From HNR sp040400085 (GTDB lineage: Bacteria; Actinomycetota; Actinomycetes; Actinomycetales; Microbacteriaceae), in the NCBI GenBank assembly GCA_040400085.1, contig JBBAQX010000001.1, positions 1 through 64,000 of the forward strand: a stretch of 64,000 nt of DNA, read 5' to 3'. Both the position numbers and the translations under genes were made by a program. This document shows, piece by piece, positions 40,644 to 49,082 of the stretch. How positions within the stretch are numbered: position 1 is the first letter of the stretch; each line of letters starts with the position of its first letter. Below the pieces are notes generated by a model. The model saw only the letters and a list, made by a program, of their open reading frames with translations, did no database searches and was not told where the DNA came from.

Positions 40644-41152
40644 AGCTTGCCTACTACCCCAGAGAGCCTGGCGATGACCTCTTGGGCTTTCGCTTCCGTA
40701 AGCCCATCTTCTTTGGTCGTGAGAACCAACGACTCCCCTAGCTCTTGGATGGGCTTGTCGTCCAAAGCGACCCAACGGCTCACGGGGACCCCCCGCTTGG
40801 CCTCGGTCCTGAGCCATGCCTTGATCTCTTCGTGCCGGGGGCCATGCTCAAACCACCCCCGGGAGAGGTCTGGGGTTACTCCGTAGAGGGTCCCTTGCCA
40901 CCCCGCGTGAGCCAGGAACTTGTTCAGCGTCGCCCGGGTGTGGTGCAGCCTCCAGTTTGAGGTGACCACCACTCGGCACCCGGTAGCCTCTACCACCTTA
41001 TTAAGGAGAGATACGGCTCTGGGATCAAAGTGCTCAGGGTCAGGCCGGACCCCCAGGTAGGTTTTCGGGGGAAGCTTGCGGTAGTAGCTGTCGCTGTTGT
41101 AGACCCCATCAATGTCGGTAAACAGGACAGGGCTTGCTTTAGGGGGGGTCAT
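40619..41152 (-). CDS. HAD-superfamily phosphatase (Swiss Army Knife RNA-repair type)
   Basis: LFTDIDGVYN at 9-18 supplies the nucleophile Asp and acid Asp of HAD motif I; VVVTSNWR near 60 is motif II, and WVALDDKP near 147 is motif IV. The FxDIDGVxN start plus TSxWR is the pattern of the HAD domain found in Swiss Army Knife RNA repair proteins, which remove 3'-phosphates. 177 residues, single domain. Overlaps the next gene by 25 nt. Confidence 0.82.
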   Translation of the reverse strand: MTPPKASPVLFTDIDGVYNSDSYYRKLPPKTYLGVRPDPEHFDPRAVSLLNKVVEATGCRVVVTSNWRLHHTRATLNKFLAHAGWQGTLYGVTPDLSRGWFEHGPRHEEIKAWLRTEAKRGVPVSRWVALDDKPIQELGESLVLTTKEDGLTEAKAQEVIARLSGVVGKLCSSYPTG

Positions 41153-41373
41153 ATACTACCCATCCGAATGCGGGTGTAGCGGTCAAGGTTGTGGGGGTCC
41201 AACGGTCCCTCAAAGGTGTCCAGGTTTGCGTGGTATTCGATTTCCCCGGTGACCCCCCAATGGCCACTTTCGTTCTTGGCTACCGGGGCCAAGGCTATCT
41301 CAGCGTTCCCGGAAGACCGGGTATACACCCCAGCCTTGATGTAGTACGTGCCCCCCTTCTCGTAGAGGATCAT
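41149..41373 (-). CDS. Unknown beta protein (74 aa) with RYTRIRMGSI tail
   Basis: ATG 41373: MILYEKGGTYYIKAGVYTRS, a small beta-barrel-like protein of about 60 residues, then LDRYTRIRMGSI. The end matches the tail of the next gene (RYLRIRKASL) and of the 39964 gene (DRYTRERKL). Coupled on both sides. Confidence 0.65.
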   Translation of the reverse strand: MILYEKGGTYYIKAGVYTRSSGNAEIALAPVAKNESGHWGVTGEIEYHANLDTFEGPLDPHNLDRYTRIRMGSI

Positions 41374-42020
41374 AGCGAAGCCTTCCGGATTCTGAGGTAG
41401 CGGGTGTTTGCCACCGTTTCATCCACTTGCTGTTGAAGCCATGCCTGGAATTCTGCGAGCCTGGGTAGGCAGGTGGTCCGGATATGCCAATCGTAGGCTT
41501 CCTCCGGGGCAGGTGTGTGCATGTAGCAGTAGAGGAGCCACAGGGAGTCATCGGGGCCCCGGAAGCTCCAGGCCACCGGGATATCGTCGGTAACTTTCTG
41601 GGATTCACCAAACGAGAAGGCGAGGTCCCGGATCTCAAACTTGGCATGACCCCACATGAGAAGGTCGGGGTGGTCAGACTCAGCTGCCGTAGGGTCTAGC
41701 TTGAACGATGGGCCGGACATGGTCTTCTCTGGCTTTCGGTATAACAGGTGACGGGCCCCCAGGATAAACTCCGCTAGCATCTCTGTGGAGGGTTCCCATG
41801 AGGGTACACCGGTTTCAGGGTCTAGCCTCAAAGCATCGTCCCCTTCCCAAAGACCCGCGAGGTACCCCAGACATACCAGGGGGTTTTCCACAGGGAAGGC
41901 GACTCTACGTATCAGCCGGTCAACTACCAAAGTCCAGCGGACATTGGCCATGAGGTTCTGCAAGTCGTTGAGGAACCGGTAGCCGATCAGGGCAAGGTGG
42001 GCGTTGGTACGGGGGTCCAT
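41370..42020 (-). CDS. Unknown protein (216 aa) with RIRKASL tail
   Basis: ATG 42020 has AGGAG eight bases upstream and GCGTAATGG before that; ATG 42041 is an alternative. Helical N-terminus (HLALIGYRFLNDLQNLMANV), beta middle, helical C-terminus (LAEFQAWLQQQVDETV), ending TRYLRIRKASL. No family recognised. Confidence 0.7.
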   Translation of the reverse strand: MDPRTNAHLALIGYRFLNDLQNLMANVRWTLVVDRLIRRVAFPVENPLVCLGYLAGLWEGDDALRLDPETGVPSWEPSTEMLAEFILGARHLLYRKPEKTMSGPSFKLDPTAAESDHPDLLMWGHAKFEIRDLAFSFGESQKVTDDIPVAWSFRGPDDSLWLLYCYMHTPAPEEAYDWHIRTTCLPRLAEFQAWLQQQVDETVANTRYLRIRKASL

Positions 42021-42085
42021 GGTGTTCTCCTGTCCAACCATTACGCCGGGGCCTTCCTCTAATTAGAGGTGTAAGGGTCAGGACC

Positions 42086-42515
42086 ATGTCAGACGCGCCC
42101 AAGCCAAACGTCGAGACTATCCCTAACCCCGAAGCTTACCTGAAAGGTCTTCGGGCTGCGGCGGCCAAGACAGGTCTACCCTCCTTGCTTCGGCTGGCGC
42201 GTGATCTACAAGAGGTTGTCGCACACGTCAGGGCCACGCTCCCCCAAGTGCCTACCCCGGACATCATGGTGGCCCCCAACGGATTGCCTATCCTCAAATG
42301 GGTAGCAGGCTTGTCCTACGTCCTTCTGGGGTTCGACTCGGACGGAGAGCATATCTTGACGTTTCATACCCGCGAAAGCTCACGGGTACCCAAAGGGGAG
42401 ACCTACCTAAAGGTGACCCACCATCAAGACCCAGGATGGGTTCTGTTGGGAGGGTACCTGGAAACCCTCTACCCCACCCACAAGGTGACCAGGTACACCC
42501 CCCGCAGCCTCTTAG
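42086..42515 (+). CDS. Unknown protein (about 142 aa) ending RYTPRSL after an apparent indel
   Basis: ATG 42086 with GGTGTAAGGGTCAGGACC upstream. Helical N-terminus (YLKGLRAAAAKTGLPSLLRL), beta C-terminus (WVAGLSYVLLGFDSDGEHIL). At 42497-42513 it reads VTRYTPRSL; TAG follows after one extra base (CTC T TAG). Without the shift the frame runs on to 42877 across an opposite-strand gene, which is not credible. The tail and the mirrored stop of the converging gene both point to an end at 42515. Confidence 0.6.
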
Positions 42516-42826
42516 GCTTGCCCCACCGGCTGCTTCTTGCCAAAGATGGCATCCCACCCCGCCTTGTACTTCGTGCTGTTCACCTTGACGGGGCCTTTCC
42601 CGATGTAAACCCCCTGGCTATCGGTGAGGTCTTCCACATCGTAGGTGTTGCCATCGCGGTGGCTGAGATGAACAGCATTCGGGGGAAGAACAGCCCCCTC
42701 CTTGACGGGAGACATGGTGCCGATGAAGGTGTCCCCCTCAACGTTCTGACGCACGAAAACCCGCTGCCCCCCCGGGATCTCGGGGCCCAGGTGCAGACTG
42801 TCCTTCTTGTCGTTGCTTTCACTCAT
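42512..42826 (-). CDS. Unknown protein (104 aa)
   Basis: ATG 42826 with GAGGTGTAAAGGAAGTC directly upstream. Acidic/polar head, then beta strands (GQRVFVRQNVEGDTFIGTMS; GNTYDVEDLTDSQGVYIGK). Converges exactly on the end of the 42086 gene. No family recognised. Confidence 0.7.
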   Translation of the reverse strand: MSESNDKKDSLHLGPEIPGGQRVFVRQNVEGDTFIGTMSPVKEGAVLPPNAVHLSHRDGNTYDVEDLTDSQGVYIGKGPVKVNSTKYKAGWDAIFGKKQPVGQA

Positions 42827-42855
42827 GACTTCCTTTACACCTCAGAAACCCCGCC

Positions 42856-43806
42856 ATGCCTTATGAAGTCTCGTTGAGGGTTCCCAGGGGCCTAGATGCT
42901 GAACTTGTAGCCACAGCCTCCCGGGATACCAGGGTTGCCAACGTTCTTTTTACCCGTGGTGAGGACACGCATAACTATGTGACCATCACCTTCACAGACC
43001 GTCAGGAGGACCTGGAGCACGCTCTTCCTTCCCGGCAGTATACGCTCCCCCTGGTTCAGAGCGACATCCTCTACGCCAGGAATGACGATGAGGGGGAGAC
43101 GTTCCCTTCTGAGCAAGCCAGGCAAGCCTACGTTAACCTCACCCCCGAGTACCTGGCCAGGCTGGCCATCAACCAGAATATCTTCAGGGAGATGGTAGCC
43201 TACTACCTCCATAGCCATAATGGCTGGGAGTGGTTCAACGGCATCTTCCCCCTGGACACCTACCGTGTCGTCTCTCCCCCGAGGGGCCAGGTACACGCGG
43301 GGTCTTTCTGGTGGGGTGTCCTCCAATGGTCGGCCGCCAGAGAGACCGGTTTTCCTGGCACGGTTGAGGGTGCCTCGGACCAGGTACCCACGGCACCACC
43401 CACCCACATAAGAGGGGGCGAGTTTTTCGCTTCCCTGGGAGGGGCTATCCTCTCGGATGCCGCCAGGACTGGTCTCCATGGTGCCTGGCAGCGTCTCCGG
43501 GAAGGGGTTCAACGTCGCCTTGGACTCACACCTTCCAACACACCACCCCCTTGGTTGGATGAGGGTGTGCGAATAGACTACGATGTAGGTCTCATCGAAG
43601 GCGTAGACCTTGAGCTTCAGGTTCTTGACCCTTCTTTTCGTCCGGGACACTTCTCCTGTACGCACATCAAAAGCGGGGAGACCTGGGAGTTCCCCTACAC
43701 TGCCTTGGACCCTAAGACGTTCCAAGGGCTCCCGGTACTTATCCGGCATTGGGCCAACAAAGAGCGCGTACCTCGTCATTCCCTCTTACCCTTCAAGGAC
43801 CTATGA
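42856..43806 (+). CDS. Unknown protein (316 aa)
   Basis: ATG 42856: MPYEVSLRVPRGLDAELVAT, a beta-alpha start (VANVLFTRGEDTHNYVTITF). The middle is helical and aromatic (NIFREMVAYYLHSHNGWEWF); C-terminal part beta. Long opposite-strand reading 42892-43779 is a shadow. Coupled by ATGA to the next gene. No family recognised. Confidence 0.72.
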   Translation: MPYEVSLRVPRGLDAELVATASRDTRVANVLFTRGEDTHNYVTITFTDRQEDLEHALPSRQYTLPLVQSDILYARNDDEGETFPSEQARQAYVNLTPEYLARLAINQNIFREMVAYYLHSHNGWEWFNGIFPLDTYRVVSPPRGQVHAGSFWWGVLQWSAARETGFPGTVEGASDQVPTAPPTHIRGGEFFASLGGAILSDAARTGLHGAWQRLREGVQRRLGLTPSNTPPPWLDEGVRIDYDVGLIEGVDLELQVLDPSFRPGHFSCTHIKSGETWEFPYTALDPKTFQGLPVLIRHWANKERVPRHSLLPFKDL

Positions 43807-44081
43807 GTCTTCGTAGCCGTATCAACGTGTTGAGCGAAAAAACGGGTCTCAAGCATTCCTGGTGTTTTCGTTTCTTGACCGACGTGGGCCTTTTCTCCAA
43901 GGCCATGGCTTCCGCCTTCAACAAGCCCATACCAGAGATGGACGAGACCCTTGCCCGGCAAGTGCTGGCTCAGGCTTCCTGGGATGACACCCAGGAACAA
44001 GAAGAGGCAACCCCCACCCTACCTAAACCCGCCCCCAGGTCATTTGACCCCGAGGCTATCCTGGGGCCTTCTCCGGTGTAG
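43803..44081 (+). CDS. Unknown small protein (92 aa)
   Basis: ATG 43803 overlaps the previous stop. Basic helical head (MSLRSRINVLSEKTGLKHSW), helical middle, acidic Pro-rich tail. Its end contains the GGTGTA element for the next gene. Confidence 0.65.
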   Translation: MSLRSRINVLSEKTGLKHSWCFRFLTDVGLFSKAMASAFNKPIPEMDETLARQVLAQASWDDTQEQEEATPTLPKPAPRSFDPEAILGPSPV

Positions 44082-44093
44082 ACAAGGCAAGTC

Positions 44094-44435
44094 ATGGCAA
44101 ACCAAACTATCGTTCGTGCTACCTGTGACCACTGTGGGGGTCTCGCGTCGATGACAAACCCCCTCTTTCGTTTCCCCGAGGGGGCTACGGTCCAGACCAA
44201 CTCCGAAGAGCGCAAGCCTCACGATATCGGGAACCAGGACTGCTGCCTCTCCTGCCTCGCTGTCAAGGTGGGCTTTGTGGTGCCTACCCGCGTTGTCGAG
44301 AAAATCGTCCGGGACGACAGGATCGTCTATGAGCGGTCCTCCGGTCGTACCGGCCCGAGTGGCCGTCCCCTCCAGGTCAACAGTGACCCTCAGGTGGTGG
44401 CGCCTATCCTTGTGCGGGCTTCATCGTGGGCTTGA
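44094..44435 (+). CDS. Zinc-finger-like protein (113 aa)
   Basis: ATG 44094 (GGTGTAGACAAGGCAAGTC upstream). CDHCGG at 11-16 and CCLSCLA at 50-56 form a zinc site; a short basic C-terminal part follows (SSGRTGPSGRPLQVN). Overlaps the start of the nucleotidyltransferase-like gene. Confidence 0.65.
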   Translation: MANQTIVRATCDHCGGLASMTNPLFRFPEGATVQTNSEERKPHDIGNQDCCLSCLAVKVGFVVPTRVVEKIVRDDRIVYERSSGRTGPSGRPLQVNSDPQVVAPILVRASSWA

Positions 44436-44839
44436 CTCACCTACCTGCCTCGCACTTCCTCAAGAACTACCTGGCCCCCTGGGCTACCCAAATAGCCGGA
44501 AGGTTTGGGTACCCCGTCTACCTCGTGGGGTCAGCTTTGACCCTCCCTGAGCCCAGGGACATCGATGTGCGGTGCATCGTGCCAACCGCAGACTTCAAGG
44601 CGCGGTACGGTGACCCCAAAGTCTGGTCCCGGGGTCTATGGATGACCCGGGAGAATGGCGCCATTGCCTACGCTGCGGACATGGCCGACCTGTCCAGGGA
44701 AGCCGCTCTGGCCTTGAAGCTGAACCTGGACTTTCAGGTTCAACCCCCCCTTGAGGCGCACCAGTTCCAAGGATTCCCCAGGCTGAGGTTGGATGCATTG
44801 AACCTGCCGGAGCTAGACCTTGATGCCATCGGGGCCTAG
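44426..44839 (+). CDS. Nucleotidyltransferase-like protein (137 aa)
   Basis: GTG 44426 (TTG 44432 also overlaps the upstream stop). GYPVYLVGSALTLPEPRDID followed by VRCIV is the GS-x-DxD active-site pattern of minimal nucleotidyltransferases, which transfer NMP groups to RNA, proteins or small molecules. The rest is short for a full enzyme, so a partner may be needed. Neighbours are unknown. Confidence 0.7.
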   Translation: MGLTHLPASHFLKNYLAPWATQIAGRFGYPVYLVGSALTLPEPRDIDVRCIVPTADFKARYGDPKVWSRGLWMTRENGAIAYAADMADLSREAALALKLNLDFQVQPPLEAHQFQGFPRLRLDALNLPELDLDAIGA

Positions 44840-44884
44840 ACCCCCAAGCATCTTCCTTGTATTCTAGCAGGTGAAGAGGTAATC

Positions 44885-45295
44885 ATGCCAAAAGCCAAGC
44901 CAAAAGTAGGGGATGTGCGGACGTTGATGCTTGTCGCGGCACAACCTGAATGGTTTGCTGTGCTTCGTATCCCTGTGGACGGCCGCCCCACCATCATCCG
45001 GGTAGCCATTGCCTGTTGGGCTCGTATCGAAGAGTACCTACGGGAAGGCAAGACCTACAAGTGGGTAGAACGCTTGGTAGGCGTCATCAATCACGGGGAA
45101 GACCTGGTCCCCGCTGACCAGCTTGATGTGTTCCTGGGCTACTCGGGTCCGGAAGATGCCCAGGATTGGGAAGCTTTCGAGGAAGAGCCGGACGATGTTA
45201 CCCAGCTTCTCCCCGCAGGACCCGGAACACCCCCCGCCCCTTCGGCCCCACCGAATCCTAAAGACTTCAATTTATCGGTGTATAGGGCAGGATGA
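44885..45295 (+). CDS. Unknown protein (136 aa)
   Basis: ATG 44885 with AGAGG ribosome site. MPKAKPKVGDVRTLMLVAAQ, mixed alpha/beta (IEEYLREGKTYKWVERLVGV), acidic and Pro-rich C-terminal 50 residues. The last codons hold the GGTGTA of the next gene. Confidence 0.65.
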   Translation: MPKAKPKVGDVRTLMLVAAQPEWFAVLRIPVDGRPTIIRVAIACWARIEEYLREGKTYKWVERLVGVINHGEDLVPADQLDVFLGYSGPEDAQDWEAFEEEPDDVTQLLPAGPGTPPAPSAPPNPKDFNLSVYRAG

Positions 45296-45645
45296 ATACC
45301 TGCCACTCGGCCCCTGTGTCCTGCCCTTCCTGGGCAGCCCCCGCGAGAGTCATTTTCGATCTTCTCTTTGACGGGAAGGGTAAACCCCTGAGGCCGATCC
45401 GCTTCAAGGATTGGCTTCTTCTGGCTCGTTCTCAGAAGAAAGCCACCACGGAAGATCACTTTCGGCAATGCGTCGCCTGGCTCGACGGTCGAAAGCTAAT
45501 CACGACAACCTCCCTCCATGAGGGGGGCTATGGCTGGTACCCCCTCTCTACCCGGGAAGTCGTGGCAGGGTTGGCTCTGAGCCTAGCGTCGGTTCCTGAA
45601 GTCAAGGAACACAACCCATCCGAGCAACACGTCCAAGGCTACTAG
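45292..45645 (+). CDS. Unknown protein (117 aa), winged-helix-like middle
   Basis: ATG 45292 preceded by GGTGTATAGGGCAGG. Residues 20-85 (ARVIFDLLFDGKGKPLRPIR; HFRQCVAWLDGRKLITTTSL) have the helix-helix-wing rhythm of a winged helix. Converges on a small membrane gene. Not assigned to a family. Confidence 0.6.
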   Translation: MNTCHSAPVSCPSWAAPARVIFDLLFDGKGKPLRPIRFKDWLLLARSQKKATTEDHFRQCVAWLDGRKLITTTSLHEGGYGWYPLSTREVVAGLALSLASVPEVKEHNPSEQHVQGY

Positions 45646-45747
45646 CACTCCAACAGCCCTGTAAATCTCCTGCCACAGGAGCACTCCCGTTGCCCCCATC
45701 GCAAGGAAGAAGAAACCCAGGGTCATGACTTGTGGCCAGCGCATCAT
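45583..45747 (-). CDS. Small membrane protein (54 aa)
   Basis: ATG 45747 overlaps the stop of the 572-residue gene (ATGA). MMRWPQVMTLGFFFLAMGAT, then a second hydrophobic helix (VGVLVALDVLLGWVVFL) and a basic end DFRNRR. Two spans with holin-like size; function unknown. Overlaps the end of the converging 117-residue gene by 63 nt. Confidence 0.55.
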   Translation of the reverse strand: MMRWPQVMTLGFFFLAMGATGVLLWQEIYRAVGVLVALDVLLGWVVFLDFRNRR

Positions 45748-47462
45748 CCCACCTTACCCTTCGTCTGGTACTTAAGCAAGACGCGAGCCACCTTATCCTG
45801 GGTTCCGTCGTCGGTCTCCGGGGCCTCTGGGAGACCCCCATGCCAGGTCAACCAGCCATGGGGAATCGTACCCCCCTCACCGGCTGTCTTGAGTGTCGCC
45901 TTGAAGGAGTCTAGCTGGTCCCTGGACATCCCCTTCCCTACCACAAAGTAGGAGATCACTTCTGCAAAGGCTTCGTCCGCATTGCTCTGGCCGTACCTGG
46001 AAACAGCAGGGACCTCCCCCGAGGTAAACCATTCGGTGAACCGTAGCCTCTGGCTCTGGTTCATGTGCTTGAACCAGTAGCGATGCCCAAGCTCATGGGC
46101 CATGAGTTGTACGATATAGGGGTTGGGCCTTGCGTAGATCCGGACGTAGTCTTGCGTGATCATGAAGTGGGCGCCGACCCCAAACTCTGCCCCGTTGGAG
46201 TTGACCCCGCCGCACTCTTCGCATTGGATCAGCACCTTCCCGTACCACATATCGCCAAAGCCCTTGGCCACCATCCTGGCATGGGTCTCGTCCAGGTAAC
46301 GGATATAGTCCTCAATGTCCCCAGCTTTGAGCTTGTTGTCCTGGATAACGACCTTGAGGCCATAGAGGTCAAACTCCTTGTAAGCCTCCCGCTCTACATC
46401 CAAAGGCTCCGTACTTACTTCGTGGTAGTCTTTGGCGGCTTTGGCATCAGCGTAGAGAATCTTGAGAACGTCATCGAACAACTCGGTCAAAGAGGCAGAC
46501 TTGGGATTCCCGTAGGGATTGTTCTTGGAGGTCCCCGAGGTCTTGTACCCTTCCGTTGCCTCTTCAAAGCTAGACTTGTAGAGAGCGAGCATGTGCTCTC
46601 CATCTGCCTTTTCCTGGGGGTTGGGGAAGGGGGTCTTGCCTTCCAAGCACCTCTCCCAATGGTTAGCCCGGCTCTGAGCATCCGAGATAGCCTTCTCCAA
46701 GGTGTCCAGGGCCTTCCCCAGCTTCGCCCTCTCGGAAGTGCTGGTCAACCCGGTGTAGGGCCCCCGGCGGACGTAGAACACCTGTTCTTTCAGGTTGTCC
46801 ACGAAACTATCCAAGCCCGCAAGCGCCTTGTGGACATCCGGGTAGGACGTTATCGAGGGCTTCATGAGAGAGAGCCAGCCCCTCCTTACCGCCATGAGCC
46901 AGGACTTCTCTAGCTGAGCCGCTGCCTTGGTATGCGCCACCTTGGAAGGCCAGGTCCCCGTTGAGAGGGGCAGCGTGATGCTGAGCCCGTTGTCCCCAAA
47001 GGACCCGCCCCACAGGGTCACTTCTCCCACGCCCCAGGTAATCGGGGAAGGGAGAACCCTCTTTGGGATGTAGCCCGGGGGGGCATAGGCCAGGGTAACA
47101 TGGGGCTTGTAGTCCGGGTGCTTCTTGGAGTACTCCACCCCGACCTCCGCCAAAGCAGCCACAAGCTTGACTTGAAGCGCCATGAGAGCTTTGCTCTCGA
47201 TCTGAGCGATGACCGGGACTTTTCCTTCGGGGGTGGGCGGGAAGGTAGTCACCGCTTTTGCAGTCACAGTGAACGGGGGCACCCCCTTCAAAACCTCGGA
47301 CACCGCCAGCATCGCTCTCGCGATCTCCACGTCGCTGTGGTCTTTCCCTAGATAGACCAGGGTGATGTGAAAATCACCCGGGGATTCTTTCTCCCCAGGG
47401 ACTTCATACTGCCCCAAGAGACGGGCTATGTCGTGAGGTACGCGCAGAGAGATAAGGGCCAT
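45744..47462 (-). CDS. 2H phosphoesterase fused to a zincin metallopeptidase (572 aa)
   Basis: The N-terminal domain has both 2H motifs, HIT at 32-34 (FHITLVYLG) and HVT at 121-123 (PHVTLAYAP), as in 2'-5' RNA ligase-like cyclic phosphodiesterases. Residues 180-400 are helical linker. The C-terminal domain has HELGH at 456-460 with a downstream Glu in NADEAFAEV near 497-501, the gluzincin-type zinc site, and a CEEC pair near 414-417. The combination is unusual; phage head polyproteins sometimes carry such domains. ATG 47462. Confidence 0.85.
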   Translation of the reverse strand: MALISLRVPHDIARLLGQYEVPGEKESPGDFHITLVYLGKDHSDVEIARAMLAVSEVLKGVPPFTVTAKAVTTFPPTPEGKVPVIAQIESKALMALQVKLVAALAEVGVEYSKKHPDYKPHVTLAYAPPGYIPKRVLPSPITWGVGEVTLWGGSFGDNGLSITLPLSTGTWPSKVAHTKAAAQLEKSWLMAVRRGWLSLMKPSITSYPDVHKALAGLDSFVDNLKEQVFYVRRGPYTGLTSTSERAKLGKALDTLEKAISDAQSRANHWERCLEGKTPFPNPQEKADGEHMLALYKSSFEEATEGYKTSGTSKNNPYGNPKSASLTELFDDVLKILYADAKAAKDYHEVSTEPLDVEREAYKEFDLYGLKVVIQDNKLKAGDIEDYIRYLDETHARMVAKGFGDMWYGKVLIQCEECGGVNSNGAEFGVGAHFMITQDYVRIYARPNPYIVQLMAHELGHRYWFKHMNQSQRLRFTEWFTSGEVPAVSRYGQSNADEAFAEVISYFVVGKGMSRDQLDSFKATLKTAGEGGTIPHGWLTWHGGLPEAPETDDGTQDKVARVLLKYQTKGKVG

Positions 47463-47498
47463 GGGCTTGATTCTACCCTGGCCACAAGAGAAAACAGT

Positions 47499-48053
47499 CT
47501 ACAGTCGGTCCAGGACCATCCGGTTATTTTGAGTGCGCGCGTTGGGGGTAGGGGATGCCCAGGATACATCCGCTACTCTTACCGTGGTACCCCCATCCCC
47601 AACCCAGCACGAGAGGCCATAATGGCATTCAGACCCTATCTCGTTCACGTACCATCGGACGTACTCGATAGCAAAGTCCCCCTTCTCGGTGGACAGCCTG
47701 AAGACTAGCCAGTTGTAGCGCCGGGCCCCCAGGCTATCCAGGAAACAGTGGGCCTCGTAGGTAAGGACCTCTTTGGTTATCCCCGTTGGCGTGTACCCGG
47801 TGATAATCCTCTCGGTCACCCTGAAGACCACCGCGCTTGGGTCATGGAGTGCCTCTGAGGTCACCGCTGCAAACCCATCGTGTACCCAGGTACCCGGCAT
47901 CTTCCCTTGGACTATCAGACTTGGGCCGGGCCCATCCATGGGCTGTAGGGTTATCTCGGGCCTCATCCTACAAGGGTCCTCCGACATAACGGAGGGTATA
48001 AGGGTGACCCTTGGCACCAGGGGTGCCGGAAAGCTTGTCACTCGGTGACTCAT
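47499..48053 (-). CDS. Tandem-array protein 6 (184 aa), MVLDRL tail
   Basis: ATG 48053 overlaps the preceding stop. Beta-rich (FAIEYVRWYVNEIGSECHYG) with a central KEVLTYEAHCF strand. Ends TQNNRMVLDRL, 36 bases before the next gene, so the tail is not a coupled ribosome site. Last of six ATGA-type coupled genes. No family recognised. Confidence 0.7.
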   Translation of the reverse strand: MSHRVTSFPAPLVPRVTLIPSVMSEDPCRMRPEITLQPMDGPGPSLIVQGKMPGTWVHDGFAAVTSEALHDPSAVVFRVTERIITGYTPTGITKEVLTYEAHCFLDSLGARRYNWLVFRLSTEKGDFAIEYVRWYVNEIGSECHYGLSCWVGDGGTTVRVADVSWASPTPNARTQNNRMVLDRL

Positions 48054-48553
48054 AGGTTTGCCCTTACCAGGCGCCTTGGCCCAGCTTCCGGGTTGGGAAC
48101 GTCGGACTCGAAAGGCGTGGACCACGACGCATGTAGGCGTACGCGGTTTGTGCAGTCCCGGATAAACAGGGTACACCATACCGTCCCCCTGGAGATGCTG
48201 ATCTCCCTGGAGAGGGATACACTTGTATACAGGAACCCGAGGTCATCAAAGACCTCTGCGGTAAAGTAGGTGAAGTCATGGATACCTGGGGTTTCTTCCT
48301 TGCAGAAGCCCAGGATTTGATAGCACCTCTGCCCGGATTCAATGGGCGTCACACTGAGGTCTATAGAGGCAGCTCCGTCGTTGACGACAAGGTAACCCCC
48401 CAGGTAGACCCCCTGTAGGAGAATGTGTGGGTCCCATGGTGACCTACCCTCGAAGGATAGCTTCGGGGTAGTCTCGACCTCCCCCGTAGGGTCCAGGTTC
48501 ATGTTGACGACAGGCAGCGTACTTGATGGGAGAAGAAGCCTCTTCCGTTCCAC
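48050..48553 (-). CDS. Tandem-array protein 5 (167 aa), LVRANL tail
   Basis: Start set at GTG 48553, two bases after the upstream stop; the frame is open further but reads Pro/Arg-rich antisense-like sequence there. Beta-rich (LSFEGRSPWDPHILLQGVYL; SREISISRGTVWCTLFI). Ends AGPRRLVRANL. Confidence 0.68.
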   Translation of the reverse strand: MERKRLLLPSSTLPVVNMNLDPTGEVETTPKLSFEGRSPWDPHILLQGVYLGGYLVVNDGAASIDLSVTPIESGQRCYQILGFCKEETPGIHDFTYFTAEVFDDLGFLYTSVSLSREISISRGTVWCTLFIRDCTNRVRLHASWSTPFESDVPNPEAGPRRLVRANL

Positions 48554-48555
48554 GG

Positions 48556-49080
48556 CTACAGACTCTCTCGTACGGACCTCACAGGGTCCAGGCGGCTCTG
48601 GCGGAGTTGACCTTCGGTCAAAGGCTCTGAGTGCCATTCCATCCTGGTGGTACGAGGGGGATAACCCCCCTCGTCCACCCAGAGGATGTTCCGATCAGGG
48701 GCCGTCGGTATGCCTGCCGAGTCTCGAACCCTGCGCAACTCAACATCGGTCCTGGCGTGCTGGTTATCCCACACCTCCAGAAGAAACGCACCCTTAGGCC
48801 CGACTAGCCCATGTAGGACCAAAGACCAGGTGTCATTGAGGTACGGCTCAGCGCTGATGAGCCTAAGGTGACACCCTTCCCGGTCAAGGTTGTGTATAGC
48901 CCTGAAGTTAGACGTTTCTTTTGGCTTTATGCCGGTCTTGAGCTTGGCGTTGATCACAACATCGGCCGTTGAACAAGCTACCCAGGTTATCCAGACAACA
49001 CCTTCATCTCCGGCGGAAGAATTGGCGCTGTAGCAGTTGAAACTGACCTGGGGGACGTACCCTCTGGGAATAACCAGCAT
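48556..49080 (-). CDS. Tandem-array protein 4 (174 aa), SVRESL tail
   Basis: ATG 49080, two bases after the upstream stop. MLVIPRGYVPQVSFNCYSAN, beta-rich, with an unusually long polar C-terminal third. Ends DPVRSVRESL, nearly identical to the end of array protein 1 (EKVRSVRKSL). Confidence 0.7.
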   Translation of the reverse strand: MLVIPRGYVPQVSFNCYSANSSAGDEGVVWITWVACSTADVVINAKLKTGIKPKETSNFRAIHNLDREGCHLRLISAEPYLNDTWSLVLHGLVGPKGAFLLEVWDNQHARTDVELRRVRDSAGIPTAPDRNILWVDEGGYPPRTTRMEWHSEPLTEGQLRQSRLDPVRSVRESL

Positions 49081-49082
49081 GT

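Noticed and set aside
42892..43779. 295-residue minus-strand open frame
   Set aside because: Antisense of the 316-residue gene, which is ATGA-coupled downstream and has normal composition.
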